From assembly GCA_050743625.1 (NCBI GenBank), contig JBOGED010000178.1, positions 1-8,762 on the forward strand: a stretch of DNA of 8,762 nucleotides, in the 5' to 3' direction. The translations under genes and the position numbers were made by a program. Shown here in pieces: positions 1 to 6,673 of this stretch. Under the pieces are notes generated by a model, which searched no databases, had not been told where the DNA came from, and was given only the letters and a program-made list of their open reading frames with translations. How positions within the stretch are numbered: the first letter of the stretch is position 1; the number at the start of each line of letters is the position of its first letter. This stretch comes from JBOGED01 sp050743625 (GTDB taxonomy: Bacteria; Actinomycetota; Nitriliruptoria; Euzebyales; Egibacteraceae).

Positions 1-34
1 GCGGTATACCGCGCCGATCCTCCACACAACGCCC
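1..34 (+). repeat. Imperfect direct repeat, copy A
   Basis: These bases match 6821-6854 in the same orientation at 30 of 34 positions; the mismatches are at copy positions 5, 16, 29 and 32. The copy touches the window edge, so its true left limit is unknown. It contains the palindrome GCGGTATACCGC. Similarity stops at about base 35. The other copy lies among mobile-element relics, so this is probably part of a decayed mobile element, but the element type is not identified. Confidence 0.7.
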
Positions 35-127
35 GTGACGCTAATAGCCAGGAAACGGCTTGTGGCCACAAGGGTAGACACCCGAACAGCAACGTTATTC
101 GTGCCCAGAGCCTTAAGGCCTCGGTGA

Positions 128-160
128 GAGCCGCGTGAGAGCCTTCTCACGTGCGGGCTC
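128..160 (+). ncRNA. Group II intron domain V-like hairpin (degenerate relic)
   Basis: The stretch folds like the 34-nt catalytic domain V of group II introns. GAGCCGC pairs with GCGGGCTC with one extra G. The AGC triad is at 129-131, a two-base CG bulge sits at 150-151, and a five-base-pair upper stem (TGAGA/TCTCA) follows. The GAGCCGCGTGAG and CTCACGTGCGG arms are typical of the family. Two features are atypical: the loop is GCCT rather than GNRA, and the hairpin is 33 nt with a bulged G at 157. No reverse transcriptase sequence is visible in the 127 bases before it, and no clear domain VI follows. I read it as the 3' part of a decayed plus-strand intron. A simple chance hairpin is the alternative. 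Confidence 0.5.
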
Positions 161-171
161 CGCGCGGAGCC
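156..171 (-). terminator. Possible terminator hairpin of the kinase/regulator operon
   Basis: A perfect 16-bp palindrome, GGCTCCGCGCGGAGCC, begins just beyond the response regulator stop codon. It can form a GC-rich stem on the minus-strand transcript. No T-tract follows, so it is not a classical intrinsic terminator, although U-poor hairpins are often proposed as terminators in high-GC actinobacteria. It shares bases with the 3' arm of the domain V-like hairpin. Confidence 0.35.
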
Positions 172-172
172 G

Positions 173-841
173 TTAGCCGCTTCGGCCGCCTGGTTTGACG
201 AGGCCGGACTCGTAGGCGAACACGACCAGCTGGGCGCGGTCGCGGGCGTGCAGCTTCATCATCGCCCGGCTGACGTGGGTCTTGGCGGTGGCCGGGCTGA
301 CCACGAGCTGTGCGGCGATCTCGTCGTTCGACAGGCCGGCGGCGACCAGCGCCATCACCTCGCGCTCACGGTCGGTGAGGGTGTCGAGCCGCGGTGTGGC
401 GCGACGGTCGGGGAAACGCGCGACGAACTCGGCGATCAGGCGGCGCGTCACCCGGGGAGACAGCAGGGACTCGCCGGCGGCCACGACCCGCACGGCTTGG
501 AGAAGCTCCAAGGGATCGGTGTCTTTGACCAAGAAGCCGCTGGCGCCGGCGCGCAGGCCGTCGAAGACGTACTCGTCCAGCTCGAAGGTCGTCAGTATCA
601 CCACCTTGACGCCGCTCAGCCGTTGGTCGGCGGCGATCAGCCGGGTCGCCTCAATCCCATCGAGGCGGGGCATGCGGATGTCCATCAGGATCACGTCGGG
701 TCGTAACGCCAACGCGAGCGTGGCGGCTTCCCGGCCGTCGCTGGCCTCGGCCACCACCTCGATGTCGTCCTCGGAGTTGAGCAGGGCGCGGAAGCCGGCC
801 CGCACGAGCACCTGATCGTCGGCGAGCATCACTCGGATCAC
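173..841 (-). CDS. NarL/FixJ-family response regulator (LuxR-type HTH)
   Basis: This 222-residue protein is a DNA-binding response regulator, the output partner of the kinase encoded just upstream. The receiver domain spans about residues 1-120: acidic pair D8-D9, phosphoacceptor D54 in LMDIRMP, a conserved threonine in VVILTTF near 85 and lysine near 106 in GFLVKD. A LuxR/GerE helix-turn-helix follows at about 150-215 (LTDREREVMALVAAGLSNDEIA, then SPATAKTHVSRAMMKL). Length and order are standard for the family. The start is GTG, overlapping the kinase stop as GTGA, which implies translational coupling; the SD before it is weak. An ATG four codons in is an alternative start. The target promoters and the signal are not visible here. 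Confidence 0.95.
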   Translation of the reverse strand: MIRVMLADDQVLVRAGFRALLNSEDDIEVVAEASDGREAATLALALRPDVILMDIRMPRLDGIEATRLIAADQRLSGVKVVILTTFELDEYVFDGLRAGASGFLVKDTDPLELLQAVRVVAAGESLLSPRVTRRLIAEFVARFPDRRATPRLDTLTDREREVMALVAAGLSNDEIAAQLVVSPATAKTHVSRAMMKLHARDRAQLVVFAYESGLVKPGGRSG

Positions 842-1995
842 GGCGGGCCATCCAGAGGCAGCCTTGCCCGGACACGGAAGCCGCCCTCGGCCCGCGGGCC
901 GGCGTGAAGCTCTCCGCCGGCCGCGCGCGCCCGCTCGCGCATGCCCACCAACCCTGTCCCGCCGTTCTCGCCCGGCCCGCCGGGCCCGCCGGCCGGCGAA
1001 GCGCCGACGGGCACGCCACGCCCGTCGTCGTCGACCTGGATCACGAGGTCGCGCGGTCCGTAGGTGACGGAAAGGGTCGCCGCGGCCGGGCCGGCATGGC
1101 GGGCCACGTTCGTCAGCGACTCCTGAACGATGCGGTAGGCGGCCAGGTCGACGGGGGCGGGAAGCGGTCGCGCCTCGCCGGTCACCGACACCTCTACCTG
1201 GAGCGGCACACCGGCCACCAGGTCGTCCAGGTTCGCCAGGCTGGGAGTTGGCGCTCGGGGCGCGTCCTCGTCGACCTGGCGCAGCAGGCCGAGGGTGCCG
1301 CGCAGCTCGCGCAGCGCGTTCTTGCTGGCCTCGTCGATCGCGAGCAGCGCGCTGCGAGCCTGCTCAGGCTGGCGGTCGAGCAGGTGCGCCGCCACGCCGG
1401 CCTGCACCTTGATCGTCGCGATGCTGTGGGCGAGCACGTCGTGTAGCTCGCGGGCGATCCGCAGGCGCTCGGCCTCGACGGCGCGGCGTTCAGTCTCGGC
1501 GAGGCGGGCGCGCTGGACACGCCACAGCTCCCCCGCTACCACCGACAGCGCCATCCAACCGATGAAGAACGCCGCCCCCGCGGCGTCGATCACATGACCC
1601 CGCGGGAATGGCACGTCGACGATGAGAAACAGCGCGAAGATCGCCACGGCCGCCGCGACGACGATCCGAAGGCGCCGCCCAAGCGCGACCGCCGCGAACA
1701 CCGCCGCGTACACCGAGACCAGGTAGAAACCCCCGGGGTAGTCGAGGGTGTCGTAGACGAACCCCGCGGCGACGGTGAACGCAAGCACGCCAAACGGGCT
1801 GCGGCGCAGGGCCAGTAACGCGGTTCCCCCGGCGGCGAGCAGCGCATAGCCGAGCCAGTCGAGCGGGCGCTGACCGATCGCGCCTCTGGCCACGAGCGCG
1901 CTCCCGACGACCACCGCGGCCACGACCGTCACGACTATGGCGAGCGTGGGGGCGACCCGGCTCATCCGCTCACGAACGGTGGTTGCCGCGGTCAT
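838..1995 (-). CDS. NarL/DesK-type sensor histidine kinase
   Basis: This 385-residue membrane histidine kinase senses an unknown cue and phosphorylates the adjacent regulator. About six hydrophobic helices fill residues 14-155 with almost no extracellular loop, so it probably senses something in or near the membrane. A short helical linker (about 156-180) leads into the HisKA_3 dimerisation domain with phospho-acceptor H185 in RELHDVLAHS. The HATPase domain follows: N-box QESLTNVARH (about 291-300), G1 box DDDGRG (about 322-327) and G2 box GTGLVGMRERA (about 347-357). A Gly/Pro-rich loop at 333-346 sits in the ATP lid. The ATG start has no strong SD. It overlaps the regulator gene by four bases, and the upstream membrane protein gene lies 91 bp away in the same direction. 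Confidence 0.95.
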   Translation of the reverse strand: MTAATTVRERMSRVAPTLAIVVTVVAAVVVGSALVARGAIGQRPLDWLGYALLAAGGTALLALRRSPFGVLAFTVAAGFVYDTLDYPGGFYLVSVYAAVFAAVALGRRLRIVVAAAVAIFALFLIVDVPFPRGHVIDAAGAAFFIGWMALSVVAGELWRVQRARLAETERRAVEAERLRIARELHDVLAHSIATIKVQAGVAAHLLDRQPEQARSALLAIDEASKNALRELRGTLGLLRQVDEDAPRAPTPSLANLDDLVAGVPLQVEVSVTGEARPLPAPVDLAAYRIVQESLTNVARHAGPAAATLSVTYGPRDLVIQVDDDGRGVPVGASPAGGPGGPGENGGTGLVGMRERARAAGGELHAGPRAEGGFRVRARLPLDGPP

Positions 1996-2042
1996 CGGAG
2001 CCAGGCCCGGCCGCCCATAAGGAGGAACACAATCACGAGTGC

Positions 2043-2072
2043 ATGGTAAGTGTCGGAGTCGCAGGGTGTCCT
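2043..2072 (-). promoter_or_regulatory. Candidate promoter for the histidine kinase gene
   Basis: In the 91-bp gap before the kinase, the minus strand reads AGGACA (2072-2067), an 18-base spacer, then TACCAT (2048-2043). These resemble -35 TTGACA (four of six) and a TANNNT -10 box. Transcription would begin near 2036, about 40 bases before the kinase ATG. The match is modest, and read-through from the upstream membrane protein gene is equally possible. Confidence 0.25.
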
Positions 2073-2086
2073 CATCGCTGGCTCGT

Positions 2087-2731
2087 TCATGCGACGGGGA
2101 CAGGATCGGTCTCTTGCGCTCGGCGGCGCCGGGCCTGCTCGCGGGCTTGTGCGGCCAGCCGGTGACCCCGTCGTGTCTTGCCCCAGGGCTTGTCGACCGA
2201 GATCACCGTCGCGGCCCCGAGCATCAGCAGGTGCACGGCAGACCCGGCGACCAACAACCATCCCGCCGGTCCGCCCCCAGCCAGCGCCTGCTCTACCCAC
2301 CGGCCGGTCAGCCTGACCCCGGTGACGATGACCGCGATGGTCAGCACGATCTTCACGACGACCCAATAGTGCCTGATCAACCCCCACGGCGTCGCGACCG
2401 ACAGCACGACCCCGGTCAGCAGCGTGGCCACCGCGAACCCCGGGATGACGGTACCGCCGATCTGGGCCATGAACCCGTAAGCGGCGGCCACGAGCGTCGC
2501 CTCGCCCGTGGTCGCGGCGCTGACTCCGAGGACGACCATGGCGACGACGAGACCGAGCCAACCGGCCGCGGCGGTCACATGGGCGGCGCGCACGAACGTG
2601 CGCACGCGGGCTGGCAGGCGAGGGATCCCGCCTTCGCGGCCGGTCACGGGACGCCGCGAGGGACGCGGTCGTGGTGCGGCCGCGATCACGCCTGGGCGTT
2701 CAATCCTCGGCTCGGTGAGGGTCTCTGTCAT
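2087..2731 (-). CDS. Small integral membrane protein, DUF2269-like (four helices)
   Basis: The protein has 214 residues and unknown function. The start at 2731 is chosen because GAGGAGG lies six bases before that ATG; a longer reading from 2770 lacks this. A Pro/Arg-rich cytoplasmic N-terminus of about 45 residues precedes four hydrophobic helices (about 49-71, 94-114, 123-143, 157-178). The tail is strongly basic. Notable residues are H51 in HVTAAAGWLG, H121 in IRHYW, H167, and the motif ISVDKPWGKT at 177-186 at the membrane exit. The same motifs recur in the gene at 3576-4598, so the two are paralogues. Membrane-embedded histidines raise the possibility of metal or haem binding, as in CopD- or DUF2269-like proteins, but this is inference. 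The gene is co-oriented with the kinase and divergent from the lipoprotein gene. Confidence 0.85.
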   Translation of the reverse strand: MTETLTEPRIERPGVIAAAPRPRPSRRPVTGREGGIPRLPARVRTFVRAAHVTAAAGWLGLVVAMVVLGVSAATTGEATLVAAAYGFMAQIGGTVIPGFAVATLLTGVVLSVATPWGLIRHYWVVVKIVLTIAVIVTGVRLTGRWVEQALAGGGPAGWLLVAGSAVHLLMLGAATVISVDKPWGKTRRGHRLAAQAREQARRRRAQETDPVPVA

Positions 2732-2943
2732 CGTCGGCCTCCTCGGGATGAAACAGGCGTCCTGCTTCACGACCCGAACCTAGGATCCAGCAAGCGTGTC
2801 GCCATCCCCTGCCGGGAGGCACTTCGACTGCGCCCTGCGGCGTACACGGGGCCGTGGCCCACGACCCGCGGCGTATTCGAGGCAGTGAGGAATCACAACC
2901 CCGGGACGCCCTCACGCGTCAGAGGGATGGAAAAGGAGGATCT

Positions 2944-3642
2944 ATGCGTCACACGACGGCAGTGTTGATCGTTGGGAGCTTCTTGCTCGCTGCGATGGCT
3001 GGCTGTGCCCCAGAGCGGGTCCCGGCGGAAGGCCTGCCCGCGCCCGCGCAGGCGTCCATCTCGCCCGCTGGCTATGCGGCCGCGACGTTCGAGTCGTGGC
3101 GAGACGCGGACCAGGCCGGCGTGGAGGAACGGGCTCTGCCCGCGGTCGCGACCATGCTCGCCGCTCGAGCGCCCGAGCATGCGGACGGCTGGCAGGCACC
3201 GCGGTGCGAGGGCGCGGCTGGCAGCACCTACTGCACGTGGGCGCGGCCAGAGATCCAGCTCACGATCCAGGTCGCCAACGAGGCCGCGTCGCAGGGGCAG
3301 CCGCAGGCGGTGACGGGTGCCGCGTTCGAGACTGCGCCCGGCGCCGTGGCGATCTGGCCCTATACGACCGATGAGCAGGCACGCAACTCACAGGACCAGG
3401 TCGACCAGGGTCATTCCCCCTGGCAGCTCGGCCCTGAGGCCGTGGCCTTCAGCTACGCCGACGCGGTGCTGGGCTGGCACGCCGCGACGGCGGATCCGGT
3501 GCCAGATGTCGCGTCGCGATACGTGGTGACCGACACGCAGACGCCGGGCGGGGGCGTCGTCACGGTGGAGCTCGCTCAGCCCGCACGTCCCGGCGATGGC
3601 GGCATCTGGGCCGTCACCCGTGTCGATGCGGGAGGCTCCTGA
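2944..3642 (+). CDS. Predicted lipoprotein, two-part extracytoplasmic protein
   Basis: This 232-residue secreted lipoprotein has no function I can name. The start follows a strong SD (AAGGAGG, 2933-2939). Residues 1-20 form a signal peptide (hydrophobic core from about 6) ending AAMAG before C21. The lipobox has M rather than L at -3, slightly unusual. A Pro/Ala linker runs to about 40. An N-terminal domain (about 41-130) includes CEGAAGSTYC, whose C88 and C97 could form a disulphide. A C-terminal domain (about 158-230) ends with QPARPGDGGIWAV, a type of motif seen in secreted actinobacterial proteins. A membrane-anchored binding or sensing accessory is plausible. The gene is divergent from one DUF2269-like gene (212-bp gap) and overlaps the other tail-to-tail, so it sits between the two paralogues. 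Confidence 0.85.
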   Translation: MRHTTAVLIVGSFLLAAMAGCAPERVPAEGLPAPAQASISPAGYAAATFESWRDADQAGVEERALPAVATMLAARAPEHADGWQAPRCEGAAGSTYCTWARPEIQLTIQVANEAASQGQPQAVTGAAFETAPGAVAIWPYTTDEQARNSQDQVDQGHSPWQLGPEAVAFSYADAVLGWHAATADPVPDVASRYVVTDTQTPGGGVVTVELAQPARPGDGGIWAVTRVDAGGS

Positions 3643-4598
3643 CCGCCCGATCGCTGGCCACCGACCGCGACCCGCCTCCGAGCGCGCCGTCGCGCGTCTC
3701 GCCGGCCGAACCGGGTCTTGCCCCATGGTTTACAGACGGAGATGACGGTCGCGGCGAGCACATTGCTGGCAGCGAGCGCGGATGCTCCGACCAGTAGTTC
3801 GGGAAGTGCCGCAAGCCGGTTCTGCTCGAAATCGGATGCCGGAAGCATCCCGGACTCGAGCGCCGCCACTACGACCCAGTTGTGCAAGAAGGAGAATGCG
3901 CAAGTAATGACTAAAATAGCGAGCAGAAGCTTCACGAAAACCCAATAATGTTTTACGACGCCCCATTTGGTGGTCAGGCTGACCGCAAGTCCGGAGGTGA
4001 TCGCCCCGATGGACGACCATGGGAGAATAGTCATATCAATAAACTCGAGAAGCTCGTACATGTGTCGCACCTGCTCCCGGCCGTCGGCTCGGGCGGCAAT
4101 GACGGTTAACGTCACAAACACCACGGCGATCCCAAGCCAAATACCAGAAAGAGCGACATGACTCGCGACGAGTGCTTTTCTTACTTGAGAGGAGACCTGG
4201 CCGGCGAGTAATGCGAGAATGGAGACCGAGAGGGCCAATCCACCTACTAAGCCCAGCACATCGTTGACGGCGAATGCCAGGATCAGCGCCACCAGGAACA
4301 AGAGCCATCCCACGCCGACCAACCCGCGTCGCGATAGCCCTCTCCTCACAGTCACCGAAACCGCCACGACCAGGCTCAGGACGGCGCTGATCCACCAAAA
4401 CACCACGCGAGACGGATGGGTGACAGGAATCAACGGAGGAGTCAGCAGGGCTACCACCGCGCAGCCTCCGTACAGGAACGCGAGAATGCGCAGTGACCGT
4501 GGATACTCCGTCGAGTGCCGTGACACGCGCTCGCTTTGCGCGAGCGTCGATTGGGTGCACGGCATGGCAAGAACTTTTGTAAGACACTTAATTCGCAT
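3576..4598 (-). CDS. Integral membrane protein with DUF2269-like C-terminal core
   Basis: This 340-residue membrane protein is a paralogue of the protein at 2087-2731. The start at 4598 is preferred because GGAG lies five bases before it inside the PadR gene end; starts at 4637 and 4565 lack an SD. About four extra N-terminal helices (within 37-133) precede a four-helix core (about 145-168, 192-209, 218-238, 266-288). The core repeats the other protein's motifs: H147 with W154-L-G, H217 in VKHYW, and ISVCKPWGKT at 286-295. The tail is basic, then Pro/Gly-rich, and its last 22 codons are antisense to the lipoprotein gene. The gene is noticeably more AT-rich than the kinase block, which suggests separate acquisition. 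Its 11-bp overlap with the PadR gene implies coupling and PadR control. Confidence 0.85.
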   Translation of the reverse strand: MRIKCLTKVLAMPCTQSTLAQSERVSRHSTEYPRSLRILAFLYGGCAVVALLTPPLIPVTHPSRVVFWWISAVLSLVVAVSVTVRRGLSRRGLVGVGWLLFLVALILAFAVNDVLGLVGGLALSVSILALLAGQVSSQVRKALVASHVALSGIWLGIAVVFVTLTVIAARADGREQVRHMYELLEFIDMTILPWSSIGAITSGLAVSLTTKWGVVKHYWVFVKLLLAILVITCAFSFLHNWVVVAALESGMLPASDFEQNRLAALPELLVGASALAASNVLAATVISVCKPWGKTRFGRRDARRRARRRVAVGGQRSGGQEPPASTRVTAQMPPSPGRAG

Positions 4599-5181
4599 AC
4601 CAGCTCCGCCAATATTCCAAACCGTCGAGAGAGCCATCCTCGATGTCCTTGATCAGCGCCTCAACCCACTCCATCTCCGCCTCGCGGAGCATCCCGACAT
4701 ACTCCGCCTCCAAGATGAACAGTCGCGGAAGACCCTCGCTGGTCGCACTCTGCCGAGCCGCCTGACTCGCGACGACCTCGCGCCTCAACGTCTCATGACG
4801 CTCCCTCAGCTGAGCAAGAGCATCCTCCGGGGCCAGCCCTGCGAGAAACGCGAGAGCGGCCTCGAATTGCAGATACTCCTTTACCGGGGTGGCTACCAAA
4901 TCGGAGAGCCAGTCGACCAATTCTCGAGAACCGAGATCCGTGATCTCGTAGATCGTTCGCTCGGGCCGGCGGCCTTCCCGGATCGTTTCGCGTATCCGGA
5001 CAAAACCCTTCTTTTCCAGACTCGCGACGACACTATAGAGAGATCCGTAATTGAGCCGAACAGCGTCATGTGCGCTCCGTGAGCGCAGCGTCTGTGACAC
5101 CTCGTAGGGGTGCATCGGCCTCTGGGCAAGGCACGAGAGCACGGCCAGCGCGAGGGCATTCGATCGATGTCGAGCGGGCAC
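4588..5181 (-). CDS. PadR-family transcriptional regulator
   Basis: This 197-residue DNA-binding repressor has a winged helix at about residues 8-95: ALAVLSCLAQRPMHPYEV, then YGSLYSVVASLEKKGFV, and the wing RRPERTIYEITDLG. A C-terminal helical dimerisation domain follows (about 103-185, opening EYLQFEAALAFLAGL). Length is typical of the long-form PadR group. The frame stays open to 5541, but the GTG at 5181 is chosen for three reasons: the PadR fold begins right after it, the upstream extension has no family resemblance, and a -10 box is placed for leaderless transcription from this codon. The gene overlaps the downstream membrane protein gene by 11 bp, so it probably controls both that gene and itself. 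The inducer is unknown. Confidence 0.9.
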   Translation of the reverse strand: MPARHRSNALALAVLSCLAQRPMHPYEVSQTLRSRSAHDAVRLNYGSLYSVVASLEKKGFVRIRETIREGRRPERTIYEITDLGSRELVDWLSDLVATPVKEYLQFEAALAFLAGLAPEDALAQLRERHETLRREVVASQAARQSATSEGLPRLFILEAEYVGMLREAEMEWVEALIKDIEDGSLDGLEYWRSWYAN

Positions 5182-5187
5182 AGCTGA

Positions 5188-5207
5188 AGGATACTCGATA
5201 TCGAGTA
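5188..5207 (-). promoter_or_regulatory. PadR promoter with perfect palindromic operator
   Basis: TACTCGATATCGAGTA at 5192-5207 is a perfect 16-bp palindrome. On the minus strand its last two bases begin TATCCT (5193-5188), a TANNNT -10 box that ends six bases before the GTG at 5181. That spacing puts transcription start on the start codon, as in leaderless actinobacterial genes. No good -35 is seen. The palindrome covers the spacer, so a bound dimer would block RNA polymerase. Autoregulation through short palindromes is common for PadR proteins, so this is the likely operator. Confidence 0.65.
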
Positions 5208-5641
5208 GTCGATGTAGAGCATCTGCCGAGCCATCCCGCCACCACCCGCGAGCGGCAACACCGCAGACAAACGGCTTGCCGGACACCTGCGGCCGTGTTG
5301 GACGCGGCTTTGCGCCAGCAAGTCTTGCAGAATCGAGGCCCTCTGCCCGCCCAACTCCTGCCACTGTGCGTGATTCTGCTGAAATATCAGCATTCACCTG
5401 CACAACGGCACGCCCGCACGCGGAACCATGCCTCTTGTGCAGACTGTTGCGGCGACTGAAATCCCTCGGCCCTCGTTGCTCCACAGCGTCCACCTGAACA
5501 TGGACCCGGAATTGCGGCGACGTCTTCGTAGGGCCAGACAATGGCCTTGCTGATCTGAGCAGTGGGCAGGTTGGGAGGGGCGGATACTGCGTATGAGCTC
5601 AACGAGCTATCGGTCGTCTTGCAGCCTAGGGCTCCTCGGTT
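5208..5641. other. Gene-free stretch between the PadR promoter and intron relic
   Basis: Open frames exist on both strands, including a 5' extension of the PadR frame, but none has a recognisable domain, a good SD or a convincing protein composition. I see no tRNA, repeat or clear terminator. The bases just below 5642 would be the 3' exon of the group II intron relic, but I do not recognise the interrupted gene. Confidence 0.5.
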
Positions 5642-5700
5642 GTACACCGGTAGACCGCTGGCGAGGTGCCTGCTGTGTAGGTCCTTTCCAGCGGTCCCCG
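5642..5700 (-). ncRNA. Group II intron domain VI and 3' splice region
   Basis: GACCGCTGG (5696-5688, minus strand) pairs perfectly with CCAGCGGTC (5661-5653) around a 26-base loop. Below this, CCGG pairs with CCGG (5650-5647), leaving an internal loop in which A5651 is the candidate bulged branch-point adenosine. The helix begins a few bases after domain V, as expected for domain VI. The candidate intron end is AC at 5643-5642, matching the family AY end. Confidence 0.6.
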
Positions 5701-5704
5701 GTCC

Positions 5705-5738
5705 GAACCACGCGGGCATCTTTCGATGCACGTAGCTC
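5705..5738 (-). ncRNA. Group II intron domain V
   Basis: This is a 34-nt hairpin with the canonical domain V layout. GAGCTACG pairs with CGTGGTTC, including wobble pairs. The catalytic AGC triad occupies positions 2-4. A two-base CG bulge is at positions 25-26, and a GCATC/GATGC upper stem carries a GAAA tetraloop. The only departure is a T-C mismatch between positions 9 and 24. Downstream GGAC leads into domain VI. Compensated pairing suggests it was functional until recently, although the maturase gene is broken. Confidence 0.85.
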
Positions 5739-5746
5739 TCCAGTGA

Positions 5747-6673
5747 TTACTCCGTGGGTAGCGCGGTTGGTTGCCCGGCGTGGATGGCCTTGTGGTGGGC
5801 TGGTTGCTGGCAGCACTCGCTCCGGCCCTTTTGGAGCCGTGTGACCAGCTCTTTACGTCGGGTGGTGATCGGGATTGGTTGACGGTCGTGGAGCACCGCT
5901 TTCTTCTGCCGTTTCAGGGGGATGCCACCGAACGTTGCGACCAGCGGTTTCCTGCCTGCTCGCTGGACGCGGGCTTGGAAGCATGCGCGTGGCCCGTGCG
6001 GTGTGTCGATCGTGGCCTTGTACTTGCGGGCCATCTTCGTCACCGTCGAGCGATGCTTGGCGGCCAGTGTCTTGAGCATCGATGTCTCAGCGATCCATCG
6101 CAGCCGGTGCAGTCGCGAGACGTTACCGGCTAGCAGGTAGTACTGGACGAGGCCCCCCGGTACTCGGCTCCGTAGGCGCTGATGATGGCGTGGTCATCAC
6201 GATTCATCAACTCGGCGCGGTGCTCGGGTTGTCCGTGCTTGAGGTAGGGGGCGCACTTGGCGTTAATCACCGTCTGTGGCACGCGCAGCCGGATTGTGCC
6301 GTTGACGCGGGGGCGGGTCCGGCTGTGCCCGACGGTGATCTGGTAGCCGAGGAACGTCGCCGCCTGGGTGCGGGCGTGCGTGATCAGCGTCTTGTCCTGG
6401 GACAATTCCAGCTCGAGGTCGTCGCGCAGGAACTGAGCCAGGCGCTGCTTGATCCCTTCGGCTTCGGCCTTGGGTCCGGTGAACCCGAGGAGATGATCGT
6501 CGGCGTACGCGGGCGGCAAATTGCGCCTCTGGAGATTGGGGTACAGGCAATCCAGCTTTGACCATATCGCGGGCCCCGCAACGCCTCGCTTCATACGCCT
6601 GAACGCGACCGTTGCTTTCCTGGCATGCTATTGTCCCTTCGCCTTTCGGGTCCAGGTAAGCCATCAGGCCCAA
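5747..6673 (-). pseudogene. ltrA: Group II intron reverse transcriptase/maturase, frameshifted remnant
   Basis: Three minus-strand frames together give the C-terminal half of a group II intron-encoded protein. First, YEARRCGARDMVKA matches the region before RT domain 5. A frame change near 6560 leads to YADDHLLGF, the RT active-site motif, followed by GPKAEAEGIKQRLAQFL, DKTLITHARTQAATFLGYQI and the start of domain X. A second frame change falls in the six-C run at 6153-6158. The third frame continues LVQYYLLAGNV and MLKTLAAKHRSTVTKMARKY, the maturase/DNA-binding region, to RRKELVTRLQKGR. The following HNH endonuclease is nearly gone: its first zinc-ligand cysteine reads as Ser and the frame stops after about 25 unrelated residues, nine bases before domain V. 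RT domains 0-4 are missing. A full protein would exceed 400 residues, so this is inactive. Confidence 0.88.

Larger units (their letters stand above)
5642..6673 (-). mobile_element. Group II intron relic (3' half)
   Basis: Read on the minus strand, the order is: reverse transcriptase/maturase remnant, domain V, domain VI, then a probable 3' splice junction near 5642 (ending in AC). This is the normal order for the 3' half of a bacterial group II intron. Domain I and the reverse transcriptase N-terminus are not recognisable beyond about 6673, so the 5' half has been lost or replaced. The protein is broken by frameshifts, so the element cannot move by itself. The junction base is tentative: the bulged adenosine at 5651 would be nine bases from it, slightly more than usual. 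Confidence 0.8.

Noticed and set aside
2039..2968. 309-residue plus-strand open frame preceded by an AAGGAGG at 2019-2025
   Set aside because: It lies antisense to the membrane protein gene for most of its length. The product is Arg/Asp/Gln/Pro-rich low complexity with no helix pattern, typical of a GC-rich shadow frame. The SD-like sequence is 13 bases from the GTG and probably accidental.
5182..5541. N-terminal 120-residue extension of the PadR reading frame
   Set aside because: It has no recognisable domain, crosses the palindrome and the -10 box, and PadR proteins begin a few residues before the winged helix, which fits the GTG at 5181.
6082..6561. 159-residue plus-strand open frame
   Set aside because: It is the antisense shadow of the reverse transcriptase remnant, whose YADD and maturase motifs are on the minus strand.
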